A stretch of DNA of 46,884 nucleotides from Bacteroidales bacterium (lineage in GTDB: Bacteria; Bacteroidota; Bacteroidia; Bacteroidales; UBA932). Numbering within the stretch: the stretch's first letter is position 1; every line of letters starts with the position of its first letter. The notes under the pieces were generated by a model. The model searched no databases. It had not been told where the DNA came from and saw only the letters and a list, made by a program, of their open reading frames with translations. Both the position numbers and the translations under genes were made by a program. The DNA lies in NCBI GenBank assembly GCA_029010575.1, contig JAQXKS010000033.1, forward strand, positions 1 through 46,884, read 5' to 3'. Positions 1 to 6,227 of this stretch are shown here, piece by piece.

Positions 1-103
1 CCGTGTGGCTGAACCGTCTCCTCAGTGCTTTTACCTTGACGTCGTTTCTCATATCGGCGTCGTGGCTGAAATACTCGGCTGAATTATTCTTTGGTCGTCC
101 CAT
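1..103 (-). CDS. DUF4373-like phage replication-associated protein (N-terminal part only)
   Basis: The ATG is at 103 and the frame runs off the left edge, so only 34 residues are visible. They begin MGRPKNNSAEYFSHDADMR, followed by NDVKVKALRRRF. The YFSHD...RND pattern matches the start of the DUF4373 (Lin1244/Lin1753-like) N-terminal domain found in phage and mobile-element replication-region proteins. A strong Shine-Dalgarno AGGAGG sits at 109-114, 6 nt before the ATG and close to the stop of the upstream helicase gene (gap 14 nt). This indicates co-transcription as the distal visible gene of the phage operon. A role in replication initiation is inferred from the family and the neighbourhood only. 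Confidence 0.6.
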   Translation of the reverse strand, partial: MGRPKNNSAEYFSHDADMRNDVKVKALRRRFSHT

Positions 104-114
104 AATTACCTCCT
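100..114 (-). promoter_or_regulatory. Strong Shine-Dalgarno site before the DUF4373-like gene
   Basis: On the minus strand the sequence reads AGGAGGTAATTATGG. The same 15-mer occurs before the HTH gene at 4896-4910. Bacteroidota genes usually lack such sites, so these two stand out. Confidence 0.6.
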
Positions 115-117
115 GTT

Positions 118-1494
118 CTACATTGTTGCTAAGATTGATTGTCGGAGTTTCTCGTTTCGGGCATTCCAATCGAACGAACGTATCATCCATTGACGATAAT
201 TCAGAGGAATATTTGCGATGCGCTCTCCCTGATATTTGCCGAACGGCATAACCTCAATAGGGGCGACTTTTTGGGCGTCTATCGCCTGAGTGTCCTCCCG
301 ACTGTATTTCCCGATGTCGTGAATCGGTATGCCTGACAGGAGGCGTCCTCCTGTTCCGAACATTCTCCACAGACGATCTTTCTCGAAAATGATGTCCTCG
401 ACCCGTCCGAACCTCTCGACGTTTCCTCCGAGGTCTGAAATAAGACAGTCTCGTTTCTCAGGGTCGATTCGAGTTCCTCGTCCGATAATCTGATAATACA
501 GGGCGATTGAGGCTGTCGAGATTCCGAGGACGATACAGTCTATCCCCGTAAAGTCAAAACCCGTCGAGAGAACTCGGACGTTAAACAGAACCCGTATCTC
601 TCCCGAGCGAAATCTGGCGACGGTTTGTTCTCTTTCCCGTTTGTCCTGCTCGCCGTATATAACTCCTGAGTTCGGGTATCTCTGAGACAGGTCGATAGCG
701 TCCTGAACGGACGGAACGAACGCAAGGACGTGTTTTCTCTCGGGGTGTTTGTCGAGTGTCTCGACGATTCCCTGAGTTCCTCCGTTTGCGTCGTATGCCC
801 GTTGAACACTGTCCTCCGTGTACTCTGATTTTGAGGAGTTGAAAACGAGGAGACTGTCGTCGAACGATGCGGTCTCATACAGTAGCGGAGACCAAAATCC
901 GAGACGAACCATTTCCTGAACCTGTCCGACGTGGATAATGTCTTTATAGAAATTTCCTTTCTTGGAACGGCTCGTCAGCATAACGAGTTTTGAGAACGTC
1001 TGTCCGTCCCTGTCCCTGTTCGTCTGTAACTTGACAGGTGTTGCCGTTATCCCGAGGACGTGTGTAATTCCGCTGTCTTTCAAAAATCGCCCGAGCATAC
1101 TGTCAGCCTCTCGGGGATATAGATGTGCCTCGTCGATTAGCATTTTCGAGAATCCGTATCGTTTGAACGTCTCCCCGAGGTTCTTGATAGAACCGATTGT
1201 GGCGTATGTTATTTGAGCGATTTCCTTTCGTCCGAACGATGCGGAATAAATTCCAGCATTTGTCCCGAAATCCCCGCATAGATTCATATACTTGCAGTAG
1301 TTTTGTTCGAGGAGTTCTTTCGATGGCTGGAGAACCAAGAGCCTGTCAGTGGTATTTTTTGCTACGAACGCTGTCAGGATTGATTTTCCCCACGCCGTCG
1401 GGAGAACTATCAGGCTCGGTTTCGGCTTTTCCTCCTGAAAAAACTGAATCGCTTTCGCTATCGGTTCAGACTGATTTTCCCTTAGTGTAATCAT
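118..1494 (-). CDS. SF2 DEAD/DEAH helicase with C-terminal DUF3820-like domain
   Basis: This 458-residue SF2 helicase resembles those in phage replication or recombination modules. Visible motifs are Walker A TAWGKS (about 33-38), DEAH (121-124), ITATP (motif III), LSTGFDF (motif V) and QIIGRGTRI (motif VI). The last 46 residues start with IEVMPFGKYQGERI and resemble DUF3820, a small domain found on nuclease and helicase proteins. I chose the ATG at 1494 because residues upstream of it (to 1578) have no helicase character. No Shine-Dalgarno is visible. It sits between a YqaJ exonuclease and a DUF4373-like gene, which fits phage DNA replication or recombination. A defence role is possible but has no support here. 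Confidence 0.8.
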   Translation of the reverse strand: MITLRENQSEPIAKAIQFFQEEKPKPSLIVLPTAWGKSILTAFVAKNTTDRLLVLQPSKELLEQNYCKYMNLCGDFGTNAGIYSASFGRKEIAQITYATIGSIKNLGETFKRYGFSKMLIDEAHLYPREADSMLGRFLKDSGITHVLGITATPVKLQTNRDRDGQTFSKLVMLTSRSKKGNFYKDIIHVGQVQEMVRLGFWSPLLYETASFDDSLLVFNSSKSEYTEDSVQRAYDANGGTQGIVETLDKHPERKHVLAFVPSVQDAIDLSQRYPNSGVIYGEQDKREREQTVARFRSGEIRVLFNVRVLSTGFDFTGIDCIVLGISTASIALYYQIIGRGTRIDPEKRDCLISDLGGNVERFGRVEDIIFEKDRLWRMFGTGGRLLSGIPIHDIGKYSREDTQAIDAQKVAPIEVMPFGKYQGERIANIPLNYRQWMIRSFDWNARNEKLRQSILATM

Positions 1495-1598
1495 ATCAAA
1501 AGAAAAAATCCCCGTGATTAGGGCTAACCACGCTAAACAGCAACGTCGGGACGTCTTTCGGCTGACCCTCCCATACACGGAGATTTATATTTTTATCT

Positions 1599-1636
1599 GT
1601 TATCATTCTGTTATAATTTGGTTATTGCAAAGTTAT
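1599..1636. repeat. Four GTTAT repeats with exact 11-bp period (iteron- or operator-like)
   Basis: GTTAT occurs at 1599-1603, 1610-1614, 1621-1625 and 1632-1636, each start exactly 11 bp after the last (ATAAC on the transcribed minus strand). The array fills the only sizeable gap (1495-1652) in the phage early operon. Its right end overlaps a TAACTTTG promoter-like element (1628-1635, minus strand), and the palindrome ACGAT-TAT-ATCGT (1638-1650) follows. One-turn phasing is typical of cooperative protein-binding sites. Confidence 0.55.
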
Positions 1637-1650
1637 AACGATTATATCGT
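1628..1650 (-). promoter_or_regulatory. Candidate internal promoter and palindromic operator upstream of the helicase gene
   Basis: On the minus strand, TAACTTTG (1635 to 1628) matches the Bacteroidota -7 consensus TAnnTTTG. Just upstream lies ACGATTATATCGT (1638-1650), a palindrome with 5-bp arms. No good -33 TTTG is present at the expected spacing, so the promoter may need an activator or may not be real. It would drive the helicase and the DUF4373-like gene separately from the rest of the operon. Confidence 0.35.
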
Positions 1651-1652
1651 AA

Positions 1653-1853
1653 TCACTTTGTTTTGCGAGAAAATTTTAACTGTTCAGGTAATTCGGAGGC
1701 TGAAACAGGCTGTTTCGATTCCAGCGTTTTCGACAGTTTTCGGGCAAGGCGTTTCGTGTTGAAAATCCGTGTATTGTCTCCCTCTAATGTCTGACATAGG
1801 AGGTCGAGGTATCGGACGATGTCGTCCCGCTGCTTGTTGGATATGGTTATCAT
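1653..1853 (-). CDS. Small hypothetical phage protein
   Basis: A 66-residue, basic, probably helical protein starting MITISNKQRDDIVRYLDLL, with RIFNTKRLARKLSKTLE in the middle. It lies in line with the operon, 33 nt after the exonuclease stop and upstream of the GTTAT array. I recognise no characterised family. Small proteins of this size next to recombination genes are common in Bacteroides phages. An overlapping 60-codon frame (1684-1866) is less protein-like and was not chosen. Confidence 0.5.
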   Translation of the reverse strand: MITISNKQRDDIVRYLDLLCQTLEGDNTRIFNTKRLARKLSKTLESKQPVSASELPEQLKFSRKTK

Positions 1854-1886
1854 ACTGCGAAATCATTATCTGAACAGGATATTCGT

Positions 1887-2825
1887 TTATTTGAGGAGGA
1901 ATCGTCTCGCTCCCTGACTTGGAACAGTAAACTCCCGAGCGAGTTCAGGATGTGCAGCCTGAAACGCTTTGGCGTCGAACTTCGTCGAGGCTTTAGGGGC
2001 TTTCCATGTTGCGATTGTCTGTCCTCCGAACGACAGTCCCTCAGCGTCTCCAAATGCGAGTTTAATTTTCTCCTCCAATTCTGTCTTATGGGCGTCGAGA
2101 GCGTCGATTTCCTGTCGGATTTCTTTGAGCGATTTGTATGCGTCGAAAATCTCCTCTGTGGTCTCGATAATCTTTCCGTCGGTGTGGCGGTTGTATTTCA
2201 GGAGAACGTCGCTTACGTTCGTCGCTGCGGGTTCCTGCCGTCCCTGAATGTTATCGACCCAAAAACGCTCGACCTCAGAAATCAGCCAGCCGAAAAACTC
2301 AGGGTCGAGGGCGATGTCCTTGTAACCAAACTCCCGACCTGAGCAAAGCCAAGCGAGAGAGCCGAACGAGAGACCTGCAACTCCGAGTTGATACTGAACC
2401 TGACAGAACCAATGCTTTGGAATGTCGTCGGCGTCGATTGACATTTGGGTCGTCTTACATTCGAGAATACCTTTGTCGTTCGGAGAACGGCTTTCCCCAA
2501 GCCAAAATGTTCTGTCGGGAGAGACCTGCAGGAACGGACGCTCGTCGTCTCGAATTATCCAATCTATTGCACTGCGTTTGATGATGTCTCGACCCGTTTC
2601 GTCGTGCCAAAACTGAGCGACGGCATCCTCCAAATAGTGTCCCGCTTTCATAGCGAAATTCTCCTGTTTCGGAGCGTCGAGACCTATTTTGCGTCTCCAT
2701 AACTGATACGGGGTTTCCCACGGGTTCAGACCGATAATCGTTGCAACTTCGGACGAACCGATTCCTGATTCTCTCACTTTGAGCCATTCGGCTCTGTCTT
2801 TTGGACGTATTACTGTGTTACTCAT
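1887..2825 (-). CDS. YqaJ-family viral recombinase (lambda-exonuclease-type nuclease)
   Basis: This 312-residue phage-type DNA exonuclease would resect double-strand ends for single-strand-annealing recombination. The N-terminus has the family signature IGSSEVATIIGLNPWETPYQLW (read in two parts: IGSSEVATII, then GLNPWETPYQLW; about 22-43). The PD-(D/E)xK metal site is visible as VSPD (D104) and LECK (E122, K124). A helical, coiled-coil-like tail (about 225-275) ends in a basic segment. The ATG at 2825 was chosen because it overlaps the stop of the upstream gene by 4 nt (ATGA), indicating translational coupling; the 25 upstream codons are not family-like. The likely annealing partner is the 305-aa protein at 3724-4641. 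Confidence 0.88.
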   Translation of the reverse strand: MSNTVIRPKDRAEWLKVRESGIGSSEVATIIGLNPWETPYQLWRRKIGLDAPKQENFAMKAGHYLEDAVAQFWHDETGRDIIKRSAIDWIIRDDERPFLQVSPDRTFWLGESRSPNDKGILECKTTQMSIDADDIPKHWFCQVQYQLGVAGLSFGSLAWLCSGREFGYKDIALDPEFFGWLISEVERFWVDNIQGRQEPAATNVSDVLLKYNRHTDGKIIETTEEIFDAYKSLKEIRQEIDALDAHKTELEEKIKLAFGDAEGLSFGGQTIATWKAPKASTKFDAKAFQAAHPELAREFTVPSQGARRFLLK

Positions 2826-3064
2826 TGTTTTGATGATTTTAATTGGTTCAATAATTTGCGGAGACCTCGTCCGTCTTTGATTGTCGCTCCTGTTGCCCAT
2901 CCGCTATAAGGGAAAAATTTCACGATTTTCCCTCTATGGGAGAATCTGAGTTCGTTCCCGTCGTGTTCGGATACTTCATATCCAAGAGCGGATATTTGCT
3001 CTTTGGCGTATTCCATTCTAAGCGGTTCGAGTTGTGTCTGTCGCTCAATATCCAACCTTGCCAT
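2822..3064 (-). CDS. Small hypothetical protein coupled to the exonuclease
   Basis: An 80-residue protein starting MARLDIERQTQLEPLRMEYA. The N-terminal half is helical. The C-terminal half resembles a compact beta domain (ELRFSHRGKIVKFFPYSGW), ending with a basic KDGRGLRKLLNQLK. Its stop overlaps the exonuclease start by 4 nt, so the two are probably made together. No family was recognised. It could be a small partner or modulator of the nuclease, but that is inference from coupling only. Confidence 0.6.
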   Translation of the reverse strand: MARLDIERQTQLEPLRMEYAKEQISALGYEVSEHDGNELRFSHRGKIVKFFPYSGWATGATIKDGRGLRKLLNQLKSSKQ

Positions 3065-3102
3065 TTTTCTGTTATTTTGATTAAATTTCGTTTTTACAGG
3101 GA

Positions 3103-3137
3103 GTTCAGGAGGGCAACGGAGAGTTACCCTCCTGAAC
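3103..3137. other. Perfect 11-bp-stem hairpin in the operon intergenic gap
   Basis: GTTCAGGAGGG (3103-3113) and CCCTCCTGAAC (3127-3137) are perfect inverted repeats around a 13-nt loop. It lies between the genes ending at 3144 and starting at 3064. Neither strand has a U-run after it, so it is not a canonical intrinsic terminator. An mRNA-stability or processing hairpin, or a protein-binding palindrome, fits better. Confidence 0.6.
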
Positions 3138-3143
3138 GGTTTA

Positions 3144-3719
3144 TCAGCGTCGTATCAGGCGGAAATCAGCCCATATTCCGATGAATTGTTTCCCGCAATA
3201 CGAGGCGAGTTCGCTGCTCTTTAAGCAAAGGCGAGAGCCGAAGTTCGCATGCGTAAACGAGGGGGCGTAATTCGAGCACGCAAAGGCGAAACCCGCATAT
3301 CCTGTTGCATAGTCGCCTGTCTGCATCATACGCCGTTCCTTTCGCTCGTCCTCGTCCATATTGTCTATTTCGTCCTGAGTGTAGAGCCAATGCCACGGAT
3401 AATATAGAATTTCGTCCTCTTTGAGTTTAGGTGTCCAACCCTCGTTCAGGGCTGCAACGATAATTCGGAGTTTCAGATACGCCTCGATGTCCTCTCCGCA
3501 TTCGTCGATGTCCTCGACGGCTCTGTATGCGACGACGAACGGATGCTCCTCGCCGAGTTCCTGACAGGCGTCCTCGAACGTCTTGATTCGCTCTGTAACG
3601 TCTTTTGGCTTGAACGTCTCCTCCCCAAAGAGAGATTCGAGAACTTTCATTGTGCTGTCTGCACCCGCTTTGCGGGCTGTCTCGTAAGCGGCGAGAACAT
3701 TTTCTTTTTTGATTTCCAT
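3144..3719 (-). CDS. Conserved hypothetical phage protein of Bacteroidota
   Basis: A 191-residue protein starting MEIKKENVLAAYETA. It resembles a widespread uncharacterised family of Bacteroidota phages and mobile elements, recognisable by VTERIKTFEDACQELGEEHP, LRIIVAALNEGWTP, an aromatic YYPWHWLYTQDE segment, and FGSRLCLKSSELASYCGKQF followed by IGIWADFRL near the end. The YYPW and YCGKQF pieces are the most diagnostic. It lies 4 nt after the stop of the putative annealing protein. I know of no experimental function; the constant company of recombination genes suggests a role in phage DNA metabolism. Confidence 0.75.
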   Translation of the reverse strand: MEIKKENVLAAYETARKAGADSTMKVLESLFGEETFKPKDVTERIKTFEDACQELGEEHPFVVAYRAVEDIDECGEDIEAYLKLRIIVAALNEGWTPKLKEDEILYYPWHWLYTQDEIDNMDEDERKERRMMQTGDYATGYAGFAFACSNYAPSFTHANFGSRLCLKSSELASYCGKQFIGIWADFRLIRR

Positions 3720-3723
3720 AAAC

Positions 3724-4641
3724 TTATTTTTTAGATGATTTCTTAGACTTGATTACCTCTCCTGTGTTCGGGTCGATTTCCTCGACTTCTGTAACCTCTA
3801 CTGTGGCGGCTGCTCCCGTTGAACGGACGATAGCGGCGGCGGCTCTGTCCTGAGCGGTCTCGGCTTTCTTCTCCGCTGCCGCCTGTGCTTTCGCCTCCTT
3901 TTCTGGGTTGATGAATGTTTCCTGAACGGTCGTCGTTCCCTCCTTGATTGCGTTCGCCGTGGCTCGCAGCTCGAAAATCCTCTGTTTGTCGATTTCGTCG
4001 AGAGATTTGACGCCGAGATAGAGGAAAATCTGCTCCTGAGTAACGCCGAGTTTCTTGAAATATGCGAGGACGTTCTGTCTGCTCGTTTCGAGGTCTATCG
4101 ACTGACCGAGGGCGACGTTCTTTACCTCGTTGATGATTTTCTTTGTTACCGCTTTCGGGATAACAGACAGGACGGCGTTTCTGAAAGCGATTGCGGATGC
4201 TGCGTTACCCGTAACGATTTGCATATCCTGAGAATATGTAAATCCTTTTTTCGTCATAATCGAGCGGGAGACCTCCTTGCAGACGGCGACGTTCGATTCG
4301 AGGTCGTGGCACATTGCCTGAGCGGTTATCATGCGCCCGTCATTCCCGACGATTCGGGTCTGAATGCGTAGGTTTCCCCATGCCGAGGCTATAATCTCAG
4401 CCATACGGACGGACAGTCCCTCGATAACGGAATCGTTCCCGTCCTTATCCTTTCGGCGGAGGACGTAGAAACAGTCCTCGGCGGTCTCTTTGTCCATTGT
4501 CGCATAGGTGGCGATAGTGTTCAGGACACGGGGCAGGTCTCGTGGATACTGCTTTGCGGTCGAGATTTGAATATCGACCTCTGCTCGGTTGATTGCGGAG
4601 ATTACGTCCGCCTGTTTGATTTCGATAATTTCGTTTTCCAT
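3724..4641 (-). CDS. Putative phage recombination (single-strand annealing) protein
   Basis: A 305-residue protein. The central part (about 70-180) contains GLSVRMAEIIASAWGNLRIQ, DGRMITAQAMCHDLE and NAASAIAFRNAVLSVIPKAV. The C-terminal 60 residues are Ala/Glu/Lys-rich and probably disordered, ending in KSKKSSKK. It lies two genes upstream of the YqaJ exonuclease, where phages usually place a RecT-, Erf- or Rad52-like annealing protein, and that is my best guess. The sequence is not a standard Bet/RecT by eye, so the family call is inference. A profile search against single-strand-annealing families would settle it. Confidence 0.55.
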   Translation of the reverse strand: MENEIIEIKQADVISAINRAEVDIQISTAKQYPRDLPRVLNTIATYATMDKETAEDCFYVLRRKDKDGNDSVIEGLSVRMAEIIASAWGNLRIQTRIVGNDGRMITAQAMCHDLESNVAVCKEVSRSIMTKKGFTYSQDMQIVTGNAASAIAFRNAVLSVIPKAVTKKIINEVKNVALGQSIDLETSRQNVLAYFKKLGVTQEQIFLYLGVKSLDEIDKQRIFELRATANAIKEGTTTVQETFINPEKEAKAQAAAEKKAETAQDRAAAAIVRSTGAAATVEVTEVEEIDPNTGEVIKSKKSSKK

Positions 4642-4650
4642 AAAACACTG

Positions 4651-4899
4651 TTATTTAGTTATGCCCTCTGACTGCTTCGGGCTTTGCATTTCGTGATAAT
4701 AAACTTTGAATTTCCGACCGTCGGGGGCTTTCTCCCAATAGTCTTTGATTTGGAATCCATCGTCTCTCAGTTCGGAGACGACCTTTCGGAAATCTACTGT
4801 ATGTCCGATTTGATTTCCTGTCAGCGTCGTTAAACGCTCGCCCCGCTCGAACGCCTGTTTTATCAGGAGTTTCGGGGACTTCGTGTCTGATTGTTCCAT
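4651..4899 (-). CDS. Small winged-helix or HTH phage protein
   Basis: An 82-residue protein. The core LTTLTGNQIGHTVDFRKVVSEL, read as a turn at TGNQIG then a recognition helix with DFRKVVSELRDDG, followed by a wing-like KVYYHE strand, resembles small HTH proteins of Bacteroidota phages that end in a similar basic strand. It has one of the few strong Shine-Dalgarno sites (AGGAGG, 6 nt before the ATG) and starts 2 nt after the stop of the excisionase-like gene. A regulatory or DNA-binding role is likely; the target is unknown. Confidence 0.55.
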   Translation of the reverse strand: MEQSDTKSPKLLIKQAFERGERLTTLTGNQIGHTVDFRKVVSELRDDGFQIKDYWEKAPDGRKFKVYYHEMQSPKQSEGITK

Positions 4900-4901
4900 A
4901 A

Positions 4902-5195
4902 TTACCTCCTTTTGTGTCGAATGATTTGTTCAGCCTTTCTCTCGATTTCCTCGTTCGTCTGAACTCGGTGTTCGAGCATCCATTCTTCCAACTCCGATTT
5001 TTTGAAATAGAGTTTTCGGTCTTTCTTGTAGTGTGGGATTTGTTTTGCGCTCGTCAGCCTGTAAAGATGTTGAACGCTGAATCCTGTGAAAATCGCCGCC
5101 TCCTCGACGAGGAGAACAGGTTTAGCCGCTATCAGAGATAGACGCTCGATTCTGTCGAGTTTGTCTGTCATTTCTTGTTGAAATTCCTGTCCCAT
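4902..5195 (-). CDS. Excisionase/MerR-like helix-turn-helix protein
   Basis: A 97-residue protein. An N-terminal helix (QQEMTDKLDRIERL) is followed by an HTH_17-type domain: VEEAAIFTGFSVQHLYRLTS (about 31-50), then IPHYKKDRKLYFKKSELEEW. This is the layout of Bacteroidota excisionase-family proteins (small winged HTH proteins that bend DNA at attachment sites or act as regulators). The ATG at 5195 is used because upstream codons overlap the previous gene and do not look like the family. It probably partners the integrase at 7988-9157, though some relatives are only regulators. Confidence 0.75.
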   Translation of the reverse strand: MGQEFQQEMTDKLDRIERLSLIAAKPVLLVEEAAIFTGFSVQHLYRLTSAKQIPHYKKDRKLYFKKSELEEWMLEHRVQTNEEIERKAEQIIRHKRR

Positions 5196-5199
5196 AATC

Positions 5200-5454
5200 T
5201 CAGATATTTTCGTCCTCGTCGTTCTCCTCGAAATCAATCTCAGAGAACAGTCCGATTTTGTTTAGATACTTACCCGTGAATACACAGGCGACCAAAACCG
5301 CCATAGCAACCGACTTTATAGCCAGCCAGCGTCCGAACGGGAGAGGATTGCTCGGGTCGTCGTCGCCTGCAACGAGCATAAATGCAAAGAACCCTATCCC
5401 GAACAGGAGGTAGAGCAGTGAATACTGTCTGACCTTTTTCCAATTCACTTTCAT
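5200..5454 (-). CDS. Small two-TM membrane protein
   Basis: An 84-residue protein with two hydrophobic segments, about 12-29 (SLLYLLFGIGFFAFMLV) and 45-61 (AIKSVAMAVLVACVFTG), and a very acidic tail (EIDFEENDEDENI). It overlaps the upstream gene by 4 nt and is followed 4 nt later by the excisionase-like gene. No family was recognised. An inner-membrane location with the acidic tail in the cytoplasm is likely. Superinfection exclusion is possible for such early phage membrane proteins but is a guess. Confidence 0.6.
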   Translation of the reverse strand: MKVNWKKVRQYSLLYLLFGIGFFAFMLVAGDDDPSNPLPFGRWLAIKSVAMAVLVACVFTGKYLNKIGLFSEIDFEENDEDENI

Positions 5455-5825
5455 AGCGTCTCCGATTTAAGATTCAATAATTCAGAGCGAACTCCAACCT
5501 CTATGATTTCCTGATACTTTCTCAGGAGACGGGCGAGACGCCTGTTCTCCCCGTTCAGTGCTTTGTTTGAGGTTTCAAGTGCCTTGATATACTGTTCGTC
5601 CGATTTGTTGTCCCGAGAGACGGACGGACGATACGGAACGTCAATTTCAGGAAACGAGATACGAACCTCGACGGAGGAACGCTCGACGGTCTTTCTGACA
5701 GAACGTCCCGAGTTCCTCTCCTCGGTCGTTTCAGTCCGTCTCGCTCTACGTTCCCAATATGCGTCCACGTACTTTTTGTTGTACTTATATTTTGCTCTTT
5801 GAGCCTCGGGAGACAGTTTGCTCAT
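5451..5825 (-). CDS. Hypothetical protein with basic N-terminus and coiled coil
   Basis: A 124-residue protein. The N-terminus is basic (MSKLSPEAQRAKYKYNKKYV, then WERRARR), the middle is polar and probably disordered, and a coiled coil spans about 78-124 (IKALETSNKALNGENRRLAR and onward). It overlaps both neighbours by 4 nt (ATGA), and a Shine-Dalgarno-like GAGGAGG precedes the start. No function was recognised. The layout resembles small phage scaffold or regulatory proteins. Confidence 0.6.
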   Translation of the reverse strand: MSKLSPEAQRAKYKYNKKYVDAYWERRARRTETTEERNSGRSVRKTVERSSVEVRISFPEIDVPYRPSVSRDNKSDEQYIKALETSNKALNGENRRLARLLRKYQEIIEVGVRSELLNLKSETL

Positions 5826-6046
5826 TTCTTGCCCTCCTCTGCTTTCAGACGTTTCTCAACACGCTTGCGGATAACATAGATAGTCCCTCCTGAATGAATG
5901 TTATATTTCTTCATCAGGTGTTCAGTTACGAGAGTACGGCTCTGTCCCTCGACGGCGACGAGTTTGTTCCATTCGTCGTAAATAGCCAAATCCCGCTTTT
6001 CCCGCTCGGCTTGGCATTCGGTCTTGAATACAGGTGTCTGTTCCAT
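5822..6046 (-). CDS. Small HTH-like protein, first gene of the phage early operon
   Basis: A 74-residue protein, MEQTPVFKTECQAEREKRDL onward, with DEWNKLV...GQSRTLVTEHLMKKYN and a basic C-terminal helix (YVIRKRVEKRLKAEEGKK). The spacing of VTEHLMKKYN and GGTIYVIRKRVEKRL resembles a helix-turn-helix of the kind found in small phage DNA-binding proteins. It is the promoter-proximal gene of the minus-strand operon, where many phages place an early regulator. The divergent repressor control region lies directly upstream. Confidence 0.6.
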   Translation of the reverse strand: MEQTPVFKTECQAEREKRDLAIYDEWNKLVAVEGQSRTLVTEHLMKKYNIHSGGTIYVIRKRVEKRLKAEEGKK

Positions 6047-6139
6047 AATCGTATAATTTTGTTAATGTTAAATTTCCGATTTTACTTATTGGTTTATTTC
6101 CGATTTTAGTTCTTATTTCGTAACTTTGTACGCAGTTAA

Positions 6140-6153
6140 AACCGTTATCGGTT
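6140..6153. promoter_or_regulatory. Candidate repressor operator palindrome
   Basis: AACCGTTATCGGTT has 5-bp perfect arms around TTAT. It lies between, and within 12 bp of, the -7 elements of both facing promoters, so a bound repressor could block both. Its centre contains GTTAT, the unit of the phased repeat at 1599-1636. Confidence 0.5.
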
Positions 6154-6155
6154 GC

Positions 6156-6180
6156 AAATATAAACAAAGTTTGGATTTTA
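6156..6180 (+). repeat. 25-bp near-copy of a repressor-gene segment (copy 1, in promoter)
   Basis: This segment matches 6410-6434 at 23 of 25 positions, differing only at two adjacent bases (AA here, GG there). In one frame it reads NINKVWIL, beside NINGVWIL in the repressor. It overlaps the minus-strand -7 element. Confidence 0.7.
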
Positions 6181-6227
6181 GAAAAATAAATCCGATAAAA
6201 GTTACGATTTTATATATTTTTAACGAT

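Larger units (their letters stand above)
6047..6227. promoter_or_regulatory. Divergent control region of the phage immunity switch
   Basis: This 181-bp AT-rich gap separates the early operon (minus) from the repressor (plus). On the plus strand TAACTTTG (6121-6128) fits the -7 consensus. On the minus strand TATATTTG (6162 to 6155) does the same. Between them lies a palindrome (6140-6153). A 13-bp direct repeat ATTTCCGATTTTA occurs at 6072-6084 and 6096-6108 (period 24 bp), and CGATTTTA recurs near 6205. The layout is that of a lysis/lysogeny switch with facing promoters and shared operators. The -33 elements are poor matches. Confidence 0.6.

Noticed and set aside
1599-1636. CRISPR-like array
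   Set aside because: Units are only 5 bp with 6-bp gaps, far too short for CRISPR repeats and spacers.
6126-6227. Longer repressor N-terminus from 6126
   Set aside because: The added 34 codons cover the promoter, palindrome and repeat, and do not look like an HTH protein.
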